This document shows positions 9,754 to 18,580 of a DNA stretch of 64,000 nt, one piece after another; position 1 is the stretch's first letter, and each line of letters opens with the position of its first letter. The position numbers and the translations under genes are program-made. Below the pieces are notes generated by a model, which was not told the origin of the DNA, did not search any database, and worked only from the letters and a program-made list of their open reading frames with translations. The stretch lies in contig NZ_FMZH01000001.1 of NCBI RefSeq assembly GCF_900101435.1, positions 62,001-126,000 of the forward strand, written 5' to 3'. This DNA comes from Pedobacter soli. GTDB taxonomy: Bacteria; Bacteroidota; Bacteroidia; Sphingobacteriales; Sphingobacteriaceae.

Positions 9754-11583
9754 ATGAAAAAACTTATCATATTATCATCATTGGCGCTTTGTGCCACCGT
9801 ATTTTTTACCAATTGTAAAAAAGTATTGGAGAAACAAGATCTGGGCAGCTTTACTGCAGATCAGGTTTACAACGATTCAACTACTGCAACCCTGAGCATT
9901 AATTATGTATATAGCCAGAACCAGCCAGGTTGGTTTGGTAACGTAGGTGGCTTAAGTGCTTCTGTCAGTTCGTTATCAGATGAGCAATCGGGAGATAATG
10001 TATTTACACGTGGTACCGCTACCATTGAGTCGGTTACCGATTTAGGCAACGTAAATACGGCAGGAAACTACTTTAAGATCCGCACCATTAACATGTTTAT
10101 CAGGGATATTAATGCAGGAACCCTGGCACCAGCTGTTAAAAACCGCTTTGCGTCACAGGCCATTTTCTGGAGAGCATTCCGTTATTTCGAGCTGGTTAAA
10201 TTATATGGTGGTGTTCCCTTGGTTTTAACTCCTTTGGATGCCGTTGGCGATGAAGCCAAACAAGCTGCACTTTTACCCAGAAATACCACATCCGAAACCT
10301 TTGCACAAATTGTAAAGGATTTAGATACCTGTATCAAATACTTACCAAACAAGTGGCCAAACAATGCCGATTATGGCCGCATTACCAAAGGCGCCGCAAT
10401 GGCTTACAAAGGCCGGGTATTGCTCTATTGGGCAAGTCCAGAGTTTAATCCTACCAACGATATTACCAGATGGCAGGCAGCTTATAAGGCTAATGCCGAT
10501 GCGGTTACGAATTTAACGGCAAATGGTTTTGGTTTATATGCCAAATGGGATTATTCGATGTGGACTACAGAAGGCAGCGCAGGCGGCAGTACGCCACGCA
10601 ATCCTGAGGCTGTTTTCGCCACACAATACAATACCGGCCAAACCGATATTGGTCAAAACAATTCGACTTATCCAAATGCCACGGTACCTAAATATATTGG
10701 TACATCTGGTGGTTCTAACTTGCCTACCTGGGAAATGGCTATGGCTTTCCCAATGAAAGATGGTAAAGATGCCGGTACTTCAACCAAATATCCGTACAAC
10801 CTGGGTACCTTTTATAAAAACCGCGATCCTCGATTCGACCAGACTATTGCTTACAATGGTTGTAACTGGCCATTACTAGGTAACAACAACTACCGTTTGT
10901 GGACTTATTATTTCACCAAAACAACCGGCCTTACCTCTACAGAAAGTGCCGCTACGGCCTCTGGATTGTATTTAAGAAAAGGTATTGACCCAACTTTAAC
11001 ACTTACTTCTTTCCCGAATGCAGGAACCGACTGGATTGAGATCCGTTACGCAGAAGTATTGCTTAACCTGGCCGAATGTGCAGCAGAAATCAGTAACATT
11101 GGCCAGGGACAAGAAGCCTACGCCAATCTGATTGCTTTGAGAAAAAGAGCAGGAATTGAAGCAGGAACCGATGGTTTATACGGTTTAAACGCCGGAATGA
11201 CTAAAGATCAGCTGGTAACTGCAGTTATGAAAGAGAGACAGATTGAGCTCGCTTTTGAAGGTAAACGTTTTTGGGATTTAAGGAGAAGAAAATTATTGGA
11301 ATCGACTTTAAACGGTAAAAAACGAAATGGGGTAACCATTACATTAAAAAATACCGGCACAAACTCCGATTATATTTTAGCCACGCGTGATGCTGCTGCA
11401 AATACAGATTTAGATGCATTTTACACGGCTAATTTTACAGTAACCACCAAAACGCTTGATTCATACAACATCAATTATCAGGCTGGTGTGTACTTTTTCG
11501 GTATCCCAACGGCATCTATACAGAGTAATGTTAATCTATTACAGAACAATACCTGGGGTGGTAGTTTCGATCCGCAGAAATAA
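9754..11583 (+). CDS. SusD/RagB-family surface glycan-binding lipoprotein (pair 2)
   Basis: Partner of the porin ending at 9743. I chose the ATG at 9754 because it begins a standard lipoprotein signal, MKKLIILSS..., with Cys in FFTNC. In-frame ATGs at 9730 and 9748 would add residues before the signal, and the first would overlap the porin. The length is about 609 residues. SusD features are WRAFRYFELVKLYGGVPLVLT, WASPEFNPTND, WIEIRYAEVLLNLAECAAE and MKERQIELAFEGKRFWDLRRR. It closes the unit and is followed by a clear terminator. Confidence 0.95.
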   Translation: MKKLIILSSLALCATVFFTNCKKVLEKQDLGSFTADQVYNDSTTATLSINYVYSQNQPGWFGNVGGLSASVSSLSDEQSGDNVFTRGTATIESVTDLGNVNTAGNYFKIRTINMFIRDINAGTLAPAVKNRFASQAIFWRAFRYFELVKLYGGVPLVLTPLDAVGDEAKQAALLPRNTTSETFAQIVKDLDTCIKYLPNKWPNNADYGRITKGAAMAYKGRVLLYWASPEFNPTNDITRWQAAYKANADAVTNLTANGFGLYAKWDYSMWTTEGSAGGSTPRNPEAVFATQYNTGQTDIGQNNSTYPNATVPKYIGTSGGSNLPTWEMAMAFPMKDGKDAGTSTKYPYNLGTFYKNRDPRFDQTIAYNGCNWPLLGNNNYRLWTYYFTKTTGLTSTESAATASGLYLRKGIDPTLTLTSFPNAGTDWIEIRYAEVLLNLAECAAEISNIGQGQEAYANLIALRKRAGIEAGTDGLYGLNAGMTKDQLVTAVMKERQIELAFEGKRFWDLRRRKLLESTLNGKKRNGVTITLKNTGTNSDYILATRDAAANTDLDAFYTANFTVTTKTLDSYNINYQAGVYFFGIPTASIQSNVNLLQNNTWGGSFDPQK

Positions 11584-11631
11584 GAAGGAATTGAGCGGTT
11601 TGCTCATCGCTCATGTTTTTTAATTGGTTTG

Positions 11632-11663
11632 AAAAAGGAAACATTAATTTGTTTCCTTTTTTC
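11632..11663 (+). terminator. Rho-independent terminator after susCD pair 2
   Basis: Eleven-base arms AAAAAGGAAAC and GTTTCCTTTTT around an eight-base loop, ending in a T run. It starts 49 bp after the SusD stop codon. Confidence 0.75.
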
Positions 11664-11678
11664 ATTTAAGAATGTTAC

Positions 11679-11849
11679 ATTTATATATGAATTTTGTTTC
11701 TATCTTGTAACAGGGTTGAGAGAATGAATTTGATTTGTTACAGGTATTTTTACCAATTGGTAATATGATACAAAACAAAGCCAAAATTATACAGTAAACC
11801 ACCCCAATTAGCATGCAATTTTGAAATATAATATACTTTCTAACCAAAA
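11679..11849 (+). promoter_or_regulatory. Candidate promoter and leader block of the pectate-lyase operon
   Basis: Exact copies of two blocks found upstream of the SusC at 6501: ATTTATATATGAAT at 11679-11692 and a 21-bp block at 11829-11849, spaced 150 bp. A -7-like TATATATG lies at 11682-11689. This implies that the long CAZyme unit starting at 11968 is co-regulated with susCD pair 2. Confidence 0.45.
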
Positions 11850-11967
11850 TACTAACAACGGATAAACAAAGAAATGAGCCGCAATTTTTAAAAAATTTGT
11901 TCTGGCATTCCTGCTAACCAAAAATATTTGCGTAAATTCTTTCGCTTCCCAAACAAGCAAAACACAA

Positions 11968-13629
11968 ATGAAAAAGAACCTTTTAAATCTGTTGCTTGCA
12001 ACAGCATTAACGCTCCCGGTAAATTATGCATTTGCGCAATATCCCAAAATCCCTGAGGATGTAAAAAAAGCATCCGATTCGATGTTGAAAGAAGCTTATC
12101 ATCAATCAGATATTGCCTGGGAAAAAGCGAAACCCATTATGGAGAAAGAGGCCAAAATGGGCAAACCTTATATTCCATGGGCTGGCCGCCCGAATGATTT
12201 ACCACAATCAGAACTTTTGGCCTTTCCAGGAGCTGAAGGCGGTGGTGCACATAGTTTTGGTGGTCACGGCGGAAGGGTTATTGTAGTTAAGAATTTAAAC
12301 GACAGCGGCCCGGGTTCATTGCGTGATGCCTGTGAGCAGGGCGGAGCCCGCATTGTGGTATTCAATGTTGCGGGGATTATCCGCTTAAAAACTCCTTTAA
12401 TTATCCGCGCACCTTATATTACCATTGCTGGTCAAACAGCACCTGGCGATGGGGTTTGTGTGGCTGGCGAATCGGTTTGGTTGAATACCCACGATGTAAT
12501 TGTGCGTTTTATGCGTTTTAGAAGAGGCGAAACTTTTGTAGGCCGTCGCGACGATGCCATTGGTGGTAATCCGGTAGGTAACATCATGATCGACCACGTT
12601 TCGGCCAGCTGGGGATTAGACGAGAACATGTCGATGTACCGCCACATGTATAACGACAGCACAGGCAAAGTAGAAGAAAAGCTGGGCACAGTGAACATCA
12701 CCATCCAGAATTCAATCTTCTCAGAAGCATTAGATTACTGGAACCATGCTTTCGGCAGCACTTTAGGTGGCGAAAACTGTGCTTTTATGCGTAACCTTTG
12801 GGCTGATAATGGTGCGCGGAACCCATCTATTGGCTGGAATGGTATTTTTAATTTTGCCAACAACGTGGTTTTCAACTGGAACAACCGCTCTACAGATGGT
12901 GGTGACTATACTGCACAATACAACATCATTAATAATTTTTATAAACCTGGTCCGGTTACCGAATTGGGCGACCCGATCAGCTACCGCATTTTAAAACCAG
13001 AATCAGGTCGCAGTAAATTACCTTACGTGGTATTTGGCAGAGCTTATGTAAACGGCAACATTATCGAAGGGAATGAAAAAGTAACCCGCGATAACTGGGC
13101 TGGTGGTGTGCAGATGGAAGATAAAAAAGGTGGCTTAATGTCATTCGAAACCGCAAGTAAATATTTCCCGGCAATGAAAGCACAAAAACCTTTCCCAATG
13201 CCAAAAATCAGCATTATCCCAACGCTGCAAGCCAAAGATTATGTGCTGGCCAATGCTGGTGCTACCTTACCTAAACGCGATCCGGTTGATACCCGAGTTG
13301 TTAAGCAGGTGGCAACAGGTAAAATTGAAGTACATCCCGATGCTAAACCTTCAGCTTTCCAGTTCGAGCACCGCAGGCTAAAAGGCGATTCGTACAAACA
13401 AGGTATCATTACCGAAATTTCACAAGTAGGTGGTTATCCGGAATATAAAGGAACACCTTACAAAGATTCTGATGATGATGGTATGCCTGATGCTTACGAG
13501 ATCAAAAATGGCTTAAATCCTAAAGATGCTTCAGATGCCGCTAAAATTACCAAAAGCGGTTATTCGAATATCGAAGTATACTTAAACAGTGTGGTTCCGG
13601 TTTCAATTGTAACACCTAGCACCAAATAA
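11968..13629 (+). CDS. Secreted pectate lyase, polysaccharide lyase family 1 type (copy 1)
   Basis: Probably cleaves polygalacturonate by beta-elimination outside or in the periplasm. The 553-residue protein starts with a signal peptide ending AFAQ. The right-handed beta-helix runs from about residue 85 (FPGAEGGGAHSFGG, NLNDSGPGSLRDACEQ) to about 400. It includes the family segments IMIDHVSASWGLDENMS and NIIEGN. The C-terminal ~60 residues carry an acidic calcium-binding, thrombospondin-3-like repeat (DSDDDGMPDAYEIKNGLNP) and a short tail, YSNIEVYLNSV, common in Bacteroidota secreted enzymes. A paralogue starts 1 bp after the stop. Family-level function is well supported; the exact pectic backbone is not. 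Confidence 0.88.
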   Translation: MKKNLLNLLLATALTLPVNYAFAQYPKIPEDVKKASDSMLKEAYHQSDIAWEKAKPIMEKEAKMGKPYIPWAGRPNDLPQSELLAFPGAEGGGAHSFGGHGGRVIVVKNLNDSGPGSLRDACEQGGARIVVFNVAGIIRLKTPLIIRAPYITIAGQTAPGDGVCVAGESVWLNTHDVIVRFMRFRRGETFVGRRDDAIGGNPVGNIMIDHVSASWGLDENMSMYRHMYNDSTGKVEEKLGTVNITIQNSIFSEALDYWNHAFGSTLGGENCAFMRNLWADNGARNPSIGWNGIFNFANNVVFNWNNRSTDGGDYTAQYNIINNFYKPGPVTELGDPISYRILKPESGRSKLPYVVFGRAYVNGNIIEGNEKVTRDNWAGGVQMEDKKGGLMSFETASKYFPAMKAQKPFPMPKISIIPTLQAKDYVLANAGATLPKRDPVDTRVVKQVATGKIEVHPDAKPSAFQFEHRRLKGDSYKQGIITEISQVGGYPEYKGTPYKDSDDDGMPDAYEIKNGLNPKDASDAAKITKSGYSNIEVYLNSVVPVSIVTPSTK

Positions 13630-13630
13630 T

Positions 13631-15262
13631 ATGCGTAACTGGAGCTCAATTTTTAGCATAATGGCCATTTGTGCCATCGCAAATACAGCATTTGCTCAGT
13701 ATCCGGTTATACCCGTGGCAATGGAAAAGAAAGCCGATTCGCTTTTAAACAGCATAGAAGAGCGGTCAGAGCTTCAATTCCTAAAAGTAAAACCGATTGT
13801 AGATGCGGATGCCAAACATGGCAAACCCTACATTCCGTGGGCAGCTAAACCAAGTGATTTGCCTCAATCCAAACTGGTAGCCTTTCCGGGTGCCGAAGGT
13901 GGTGGCGCTTATTCGTTTGGCGGTCGCGGAGGGAAAGTGTACGTGGTAAGCAACTTAAACGATACCGGCAAGGGCAGCTTGCGCGAGGCCTGCGAACAAG
14001 GCGGAGCCAGAATCATCGTTTTTAACGTTTCGGGAATTATCAGGTTAAAAACCCCTTTAATTATCCGTGCACCTTATATTACTATAGCAGGCCAAAGTGC
14101 CCCGGGCGACGGTGTTTGTATTGCAGGCGAATCGGTTTGGATCAATACCCATGATGTGGTCATCCGTTACATGCGTTTCCGCAGGGGCGAAACCGATGTT
14201 ACCCGCAGGGACGATGCCATTGGCGGCAATCCGGTAGGTAATATCATGATCGATCACGTTTCGGCCAGCTGGGGATTAGACGAAAACATGTCTATTTATC
14301 GCCATGTTTATGATAAAAAAGACGGTTCGAAACCCGAAAAACTGCCTACTGTGAATGTAACCATTCAAAATTCGATCTTTTCGGAGGCGTTAGATACTTA
14401 CAACCATGCTTTTGGCAGTACCATTGGCGGTTTAAACAGTACTTTTATGCGTAACCTTTGGGCTTCTAACATCAGTCGTAACCCGTCTGTGGGCATGTAT
14501 GGCGATTTTGGTTTTGCCAACAATGTTATTTTTAACTGGTGGAACCGCAGTGCCGATGGCGGAGATAACAACTCGTTTTATAGTTTCATTAACAACTATT
14601 ATAAACCCGGCCCAATTACACCGGCCGGCGAACCGATTTCTTATCGTATCTTAAAGCCAGAATCGGGTAGGGACAAGAAATTTGCCAATGAGTTTGGTAA
14701 GGCTTACGTTACCGGAAATATTACCGAAGGCAATCCTAAAGTAACCCAAAACAACTGGGATGGCGGGGTACAGCCAGAAAGTAAACGCGACAAGCAGAAA
14801 CTGCTCGATTCGATGCGTGTAGATAAGCCCTTGCCAATGGCTAAGATTTCGATTATCGACACCAAAAAGGCTTACGATTATGTACTGGCCAATGCCGGTG
14901 CAAGCTTACCTGTTCGCGATGCGGTAGATCAGCGCATCATTAAACAGGTAGCTACAGGTAAAATAGAGCATGTAGAAGATGGTAAATTACCCGCGAAACA
15001 AAGTTATGTGAAACGCCGATTACCAGCAGATTCCTACAAACAGGGAATTATCTCTGATATTGCACAGGTGGGTGGTTACCCGGATTATAAAGGAAAACCT
15101 TACACAGATACCGATAACGACGGCATTCCGGATGCCTGGGAAAGTAAACATGGCCTCAATCCGAAAGATGGAAAAGATGCTGCAAAAATTACAGCTTCGG
15201 GTTATGCCAATATTGAAGTGTATTTGAATAGCCTGGTTGATATCAGTAAAGTGAGACCATAG
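13631..15262 (+). CDS. Secreted pectate lyase, polysaccharide lyase family 1 type (copy 2)
   Basis: Tandem paralogue of the preceding gene, separated by one base. The 543-residue protein has a signal peptide ending AFAQ, and the same start of the mature protein, helix core (FPGAEGGGAYSFGGRGG, IMIDHVSASWGLDENMS) and C-terminal acidic repeat (DTDNDGIPDAWESKHGLNP). It diverges from copy 1 mostly between the helix and the acidic tail, where copy 1 has about ten more residues (GGLMSFETASKYFPAM region). The pair probably arose by duplication and may differ in chain position or methyl/acetyl tolerance; that is inference. Confidence 0.88.
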   Translation: MRNWSSIFSIMAICAIANTAFAQYPVIPVAMEKKADSLLNSIEERSELQFLKVKPIVDADAKHGKPYIPWAAKPSDLPQSKLVAFPGAEGGGAYSFGGRGGKVYVVSNLNDTGKGSLREACEQGGARIIVFNVSGIIRLKTPLIIRAPYITIAGQSAPGDGVCIAGESVWINTHDVVIRYMRFRRGETDVTRRDDAIGGNPVGNIMIDHVSASWGLDENMSIYRHVYDKKDGSKPEKLPTVNVTIQNSIFSEALDTYNHAFGSTIGGLNSTFMRNLWASNISRNPSVGMYGDFGFANNVIFNWWNRSADGGDNNSFYSFINNYYKPGPITPAGEPISYRILKPESGRDKKFANEFGKAYVTGNITEGNPKVTQNNWDGGVQPESKRDKQKLLDSMRVDKPLPMAKISIIDTKKAYDYVLANAGASLPVRDAVDQRIIKQVATGKIEHVEDGKLPAKQSYVKRRLPADSYKQGIISDIAQVGGYPDYKGKPYTDTDNDGIPDAWESKHGLNPKDGKDAAKITASGYANIEVYLNSLVDISKVRP

Positions 15263-15318
15263 TAGAGGTAGAAGATGTAAAGGTGGAGGGTTGAAGGTCA
15301 ATCAATCTTCACTCTCCA

Positions 15319-15385
15319 TCGTCATGCTGAATTTATTTCAGCATCTCTTATAACAGAGGCCCTGAAATAAATTCAGGGTGACGCG
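15319..15385. repeat. Extragenic palindromic repeat after the lyase pair
   Basis: Two inverted arms, GTCATGCTGAATTTATTTCA and CTGAAATAAATTCAGGGTGA, separated by about 15 bases. Each arm has its own inner palindrome, CTGAAATAAATTCAG or similar. It is flanked by low-complexity DNA derived from similar repeats and sits just before the start of the next gene. Confidence 0.7.
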
Positions 15386-15416
15386 TATTTGAATTAAGTT
15401 GATAACAAAAACACAA

Positions 15417-18400
15417 ATGCCAAAAACTAACCATATATTAAAGGCAAAGCCATTCAAAACCTTACCGATACTGGTAATCGCGTTTTTGATGAGTCATGCG
15501 TCCTTTGGCCAGAAAACCAAGCCAGTTGAGCCACCTAAACCTATTTTTAAAGGCAAAGATGGTAAAATGGCTTACACGGCCGATGCTCAAGGGAACCGCA
15601 TTCCCGATTTTTCTTATGCCGGTTATATGGCTGGCGAAAAAGCCATTCCTACCGCAATGGTTAAAATTGTGGTTCCTTTGGTCGAAGGTGACGCTACACC
15701 ATATATCCAACGGGCCATTGATATGGTTTCGGCTATGCAGCCGGGTAAAGATGGTTTGCGCGGCGCTGTTTTATTGGCAAAAGGAACCTATCAGGTTTCA
15801 GGTACTTTAAAAATCGCGACTTCTGGTGTGATCATCAGAGGCAGCGGAATGGGAGCCGATGGTACTAAAATTTTTGCCACCGGATTAGACCGGATTGGCG
15901 TAATCAGGTTTTTAGGCAAAAACGATAAAACACAACAAGCAGCGGTAGCCATTACAGATACTTATGTGCCTGTAAATGCCATGCAGCTTACACTTGCCGA
16001 TGCCAGTGGCTTTAAAGTTGGCGATAAGATCACCATTCAACGGCCATCTACAAAAGAATGGATTGAAACACTTAAAACCGTTGAGTTTGGTGGAGGTGAA
16101 AGCGCTTTGGGCTGGAAACAAGGTACCCGGGATATTTTCTGGGACCGAAAAATTACCGCCATCAGCGGATCGACCATTACTTTCGATGCGCCAATTACAA
16201 CCGCACTCGATGCTAAATTTGGTGGGGCAACTGTGGCTAAATACAATTGGAACGGTCGGATTGCACAGGTAGGTATCGAAAACCTGAAACTCGAATCTGA
16301 TTTTCATAAAGACAATATTAAAGACGAATATCACCGCTGGACAGCTATTAGCCTTGAAAATGTGGAAGATGCCTGGGTACGCCAGGTGGTTTTCGAACAC
16401 TTTGCAGGTTCAGCAGTGAATGTTTTATCTACCGCAAAAAGGATTACCGTTGAGGATTGTAAATCGTTAGCGCCAATATCCGAGATTGGTGGCGAACGCC
16501 GTAATACCTTTTTAATTACCGGGCAACAAACGCTTTTCCAAAGGCTATATTCGGAATATGGCTACCACGATTTTGCGGTAGGTTTCTGCGCTCCAGGCCC
16601 AAATGTTTTTGTACAATGCCAATCGTACCTGCCATTTTCTTTCAGCGGAGCTTACGATAGCTGGGCTTCTGGTGTATTGTTTGATATCGTAAATATCGAC
16701 GGACAGGCACTAAGTTACTTAAACCGTGGTCAGGATGGGCAAGGAGCCGGTTGGAGCGCCGCCAACAGTGTTTTTTGGCAATGCAGTGCCGCCAGAGTCG
16801 ATAATTATCAGCCACCAACTGCTCAAAACTGGGCTTTTGGTACCTGGGCTCAATTTGCAGGCAACGGCTATTGGGATATGTCTAACGAACAGATCCAGCC
16901 ACGCAGTTTGTACTACGCGCAACTGAAAGACAGAGTAGGCAATAGTGTAGATGCCAGAACTTTTGTACTTCCGGTTGAAACAGAAGCATCAAGCAGTCCA
17001 CCGGTTGATGTGGCACTGAAACTGACCAAATTGGCCTACAAACCTGCTTTAACCTTATCCGAATATATCGATTCGGCCACCGAAAGAAATCCTATTCCTA
17101 CGGCAAAAGGTCAGGCCAAACTGGTAACCAGCGAAGGCTTCCATCGCAGTAATACCATACAAACTGCAGGTGCAATGGCAGTTAAAAATGGCTGGTTAAC
17201 CCGTGGAAATGAAATTGTACTCGGCGATAGACAAGATGTGCCCTGGTGGAATGGTAGCGCCCGTCCTTATGGATTGAAAAACACCAAATTTCACATTACC
17301 CGGTTTGTACCTGGTCGTGAGGGCAATGGTTTGACCGACAACCTCGATGATATTACCGATTCGATGCAAAACGGTCCGGTAAAAATCCTCGATCACAATT
17401 ATGGTCTCTGGTACGATAGGAGAAGAGACGATCACGAGCGCATCCGCAGGATGGATGGCGAGGTTTGGGCACCTTTTTACGAGCTTCCTTTTGCCCGTAG
17501 CGGACAAGATAAAGCCTGGGATGGTTTAAGTAAATACGATATTACCAAATACAATCTATGGTATTGGGACCGCTTAAAGACCTTTGCTAACCTGGCCGAT
17601 CAGAAAGGTCTGGTACTTATTCACGAAAATTATTTTCAGCACAACATTATCGAAGCCGGTGCGCACTACGCTGATTTTCCGTGGCGTACGGCCAACAACA
17701 TCAACAGCACAGGTTTTCCTGAGCCCGTTCCGTACGCCGGAGATAAACGGATTTTTATGGCAGAGCAGTTTTACGATATCAGCAACGAACACCGCAGGGC
17801 CATTCATAAAGCCTATATTCGCAAGTGTCTCGAGAATTTTGATGGCAATTCAGGTGTTATCCAACTTATTGGTGCAGAGTTTACCGGTCCTTTGCATTTT
17901 GTACAATTCTGGATCGATACCATTAAAGAATGGGAAAAAGAAACCGGTAAACACCCGATTGTTGGCCTAAGTGTGACCAAAGATGTGCAGGATGCGATTT
18001 TGGCTGATCCGGAGCGTGCCAATGTAGTTGATTTAATCGATATCCGCTACTGGCACTATCAGGCCGATGGTACTGCTTATGCGCCACAAGGTGGCCAAAG
18101 TCTGGCGCCACGTCAGCATGCACGCTTGTTAAAACCAAAGAAAACCTCTTTTGAAGAAATTTATCATGCTGTTTCCGAGTACAAAAGCAAATTTCCTGAA
18201 AAAGCGGTAATCTATTCGGGCGATAGTTACGATAGTTTCGGCTGGGCTATTTTAATGGCAGGTGGTTCATTATCCAATGCCGATCTGATCGATAAAACTA
18301 CTTTAAACCTGATTTCGGGCACCAAACCTTTTCTTCCGGCAGGAAAAAATGCCAAACAATATGGTTTGGAAAATACCGGAAAAACTTATGTGTTATACAA

Positions 18401-18578
18401 TGCTTCAGCTGAAGCATTAAGTTTAGATCTGAGTAAAGCAGCCGGAAAGTTCAGTGTAAAAATATTGAACCCGAAAAATGGCAAGGTACTTAAAGAAGAA
18501 AAAATTAACGGAAATGCTGTGGCCAAAATCAGTAAAACTGGTGCTGGCGACGAGCTCATCATCATCAACAAAATTTAA
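15417..18578 (+). CDS. Secreted beta-helix protein with C-terminal DUF6298-type domain
   Basis: Starting from the ATG at 15417 gives 1053 residues with a clean signal peptide ending ASFGQ. A TTG at 15399 would only add six unsupported residues. Residues ~60-560 form a pectate-lyase-like right-handed beta-helix (IQRAIDMVSAM, GVIIRGSGMGADGTKI, WTAISLENVEDAWVRQVVFEHF). Residues ~590-960 look like a glycosidase-style TIM barrel (LGDRQDVPWWNG, YNLWYWDRLKTFANLADQKG, LIHENYFQHNI, QLIGAEFTGPLHFVQFWIDT), which I take to be DUF6298. The pectate lyase upstream and apiosidase downstream (2 bp gap) place it in pectin breakdown. No biochemical activity is known to me for this arrangement; both domains could be catalytic. 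Confidence 0.75.
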   Translation: MPKTNHILKAKPFKTLPILVIAFLMSHASFGQKTKPVEPPKPIFKGKDGKMAYTADAQGNRIPDFSYAGYMAGEKAIPTAMVKIVVPLVEGDATPYIQRAIDMVSAMQPGKDGLRGAVLLAKGTYQVSGTLKIATSGVIIRGSGMGADGTKIFATGLDRIGVIRFLGKNDKTQQAAVAITDTYVPVNAMQLTLADASGFKVGDKITIQRPSTKEWIETLKTVEFGGGESALGWKQGTRDIFWDRKITAISGSTITFDAPITTALDAKFGGATVAKYNWNGRIAQVGIENLKLESDFHKDNIKDEYHRWTAISLENVEDAWVRQVVFEHFAGSAVNVLSTAKRITVEDCKSLAPISEIGGERRNTFLITGQQTLFQRLYSEYGYHDFAVGFCAPGPNVFVQCQSYLPFSFSGAYDSWASGVLFDIVNIDGQALSYLNRGQDGQGAGWSAANSVFWQCSAARVDNYQPPTAQNWAFGTWAQFAGNGYWDMSNEQIQPRSLYYAQLKDRVGNSVDARTFVLPVETEASSSPPVDVALKLTKLAYKPALTLSEYIDSATERNPIPTAKGQAKLVTSEGFHRSNTIQTAGAMAVKNGWLTRGNEIVLGDRQDVPWWNGSARPYGLKNTKFHITRFVPGREGNGLTDNLDDITDSMQNGPVKILDHNYGLWYDRRRDDHERIRRMDGEVWAPFYELPFARSGQDKAWDGLSKYDITKYNLWYWDRLKTFANLADQKGLVLIHENYFQHNIIEAGAHYADFPWRTANNINSTGFPEPVPYAGDKRIFMAEQFYDISNEHRRAIHKAYIRKCLENFDGNSGVIQLIGAEFTGPLHFVQFWIDTIKEWEKETGKHPIVGLSVTKDVQDAILADPERANVVDLIDIRYWHYQADGTAYAPQGGQSLAPRQHARLLKPKKTSFEEIYHAVSEYKSKFPEKAVIYSGDSYDSFGWAILMAGGSLSNADLIDKTTLNLISGTKPFLPAGKNAKQYGLENTGKTYVLYNASAEALSLDLSKAAGKFSVKILNPKNGKVLKEEKINGNAVAKISKTGAGDELIIINKI

Positions 18579-18580
18579 TT

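Larger units (their letters stand above)
11584..11967 (+). other. Intergenic region (384 bp) before the pectate lyase unit
   Basis: Contains a terminator for the SusCD unit at its left end, then the promoter/leader block shared with the region upstream of 6501, then about 118 bp of leader. No credible ORF is present: the short minus-strand frames here lack supporting features. Confidence 0.7.

Noticed and set aside
10523..10756. Plus-strand frame inside the second SusD gene
   Set aside because: A shadow in another frame of a well-supported SusD, without its own start signals or homology.
15399..15416. TTG start for the beta-helix/DUF6298 gene
   Set aside because: Adds six residues before a good ATG-initiated signal peptide, with no support.
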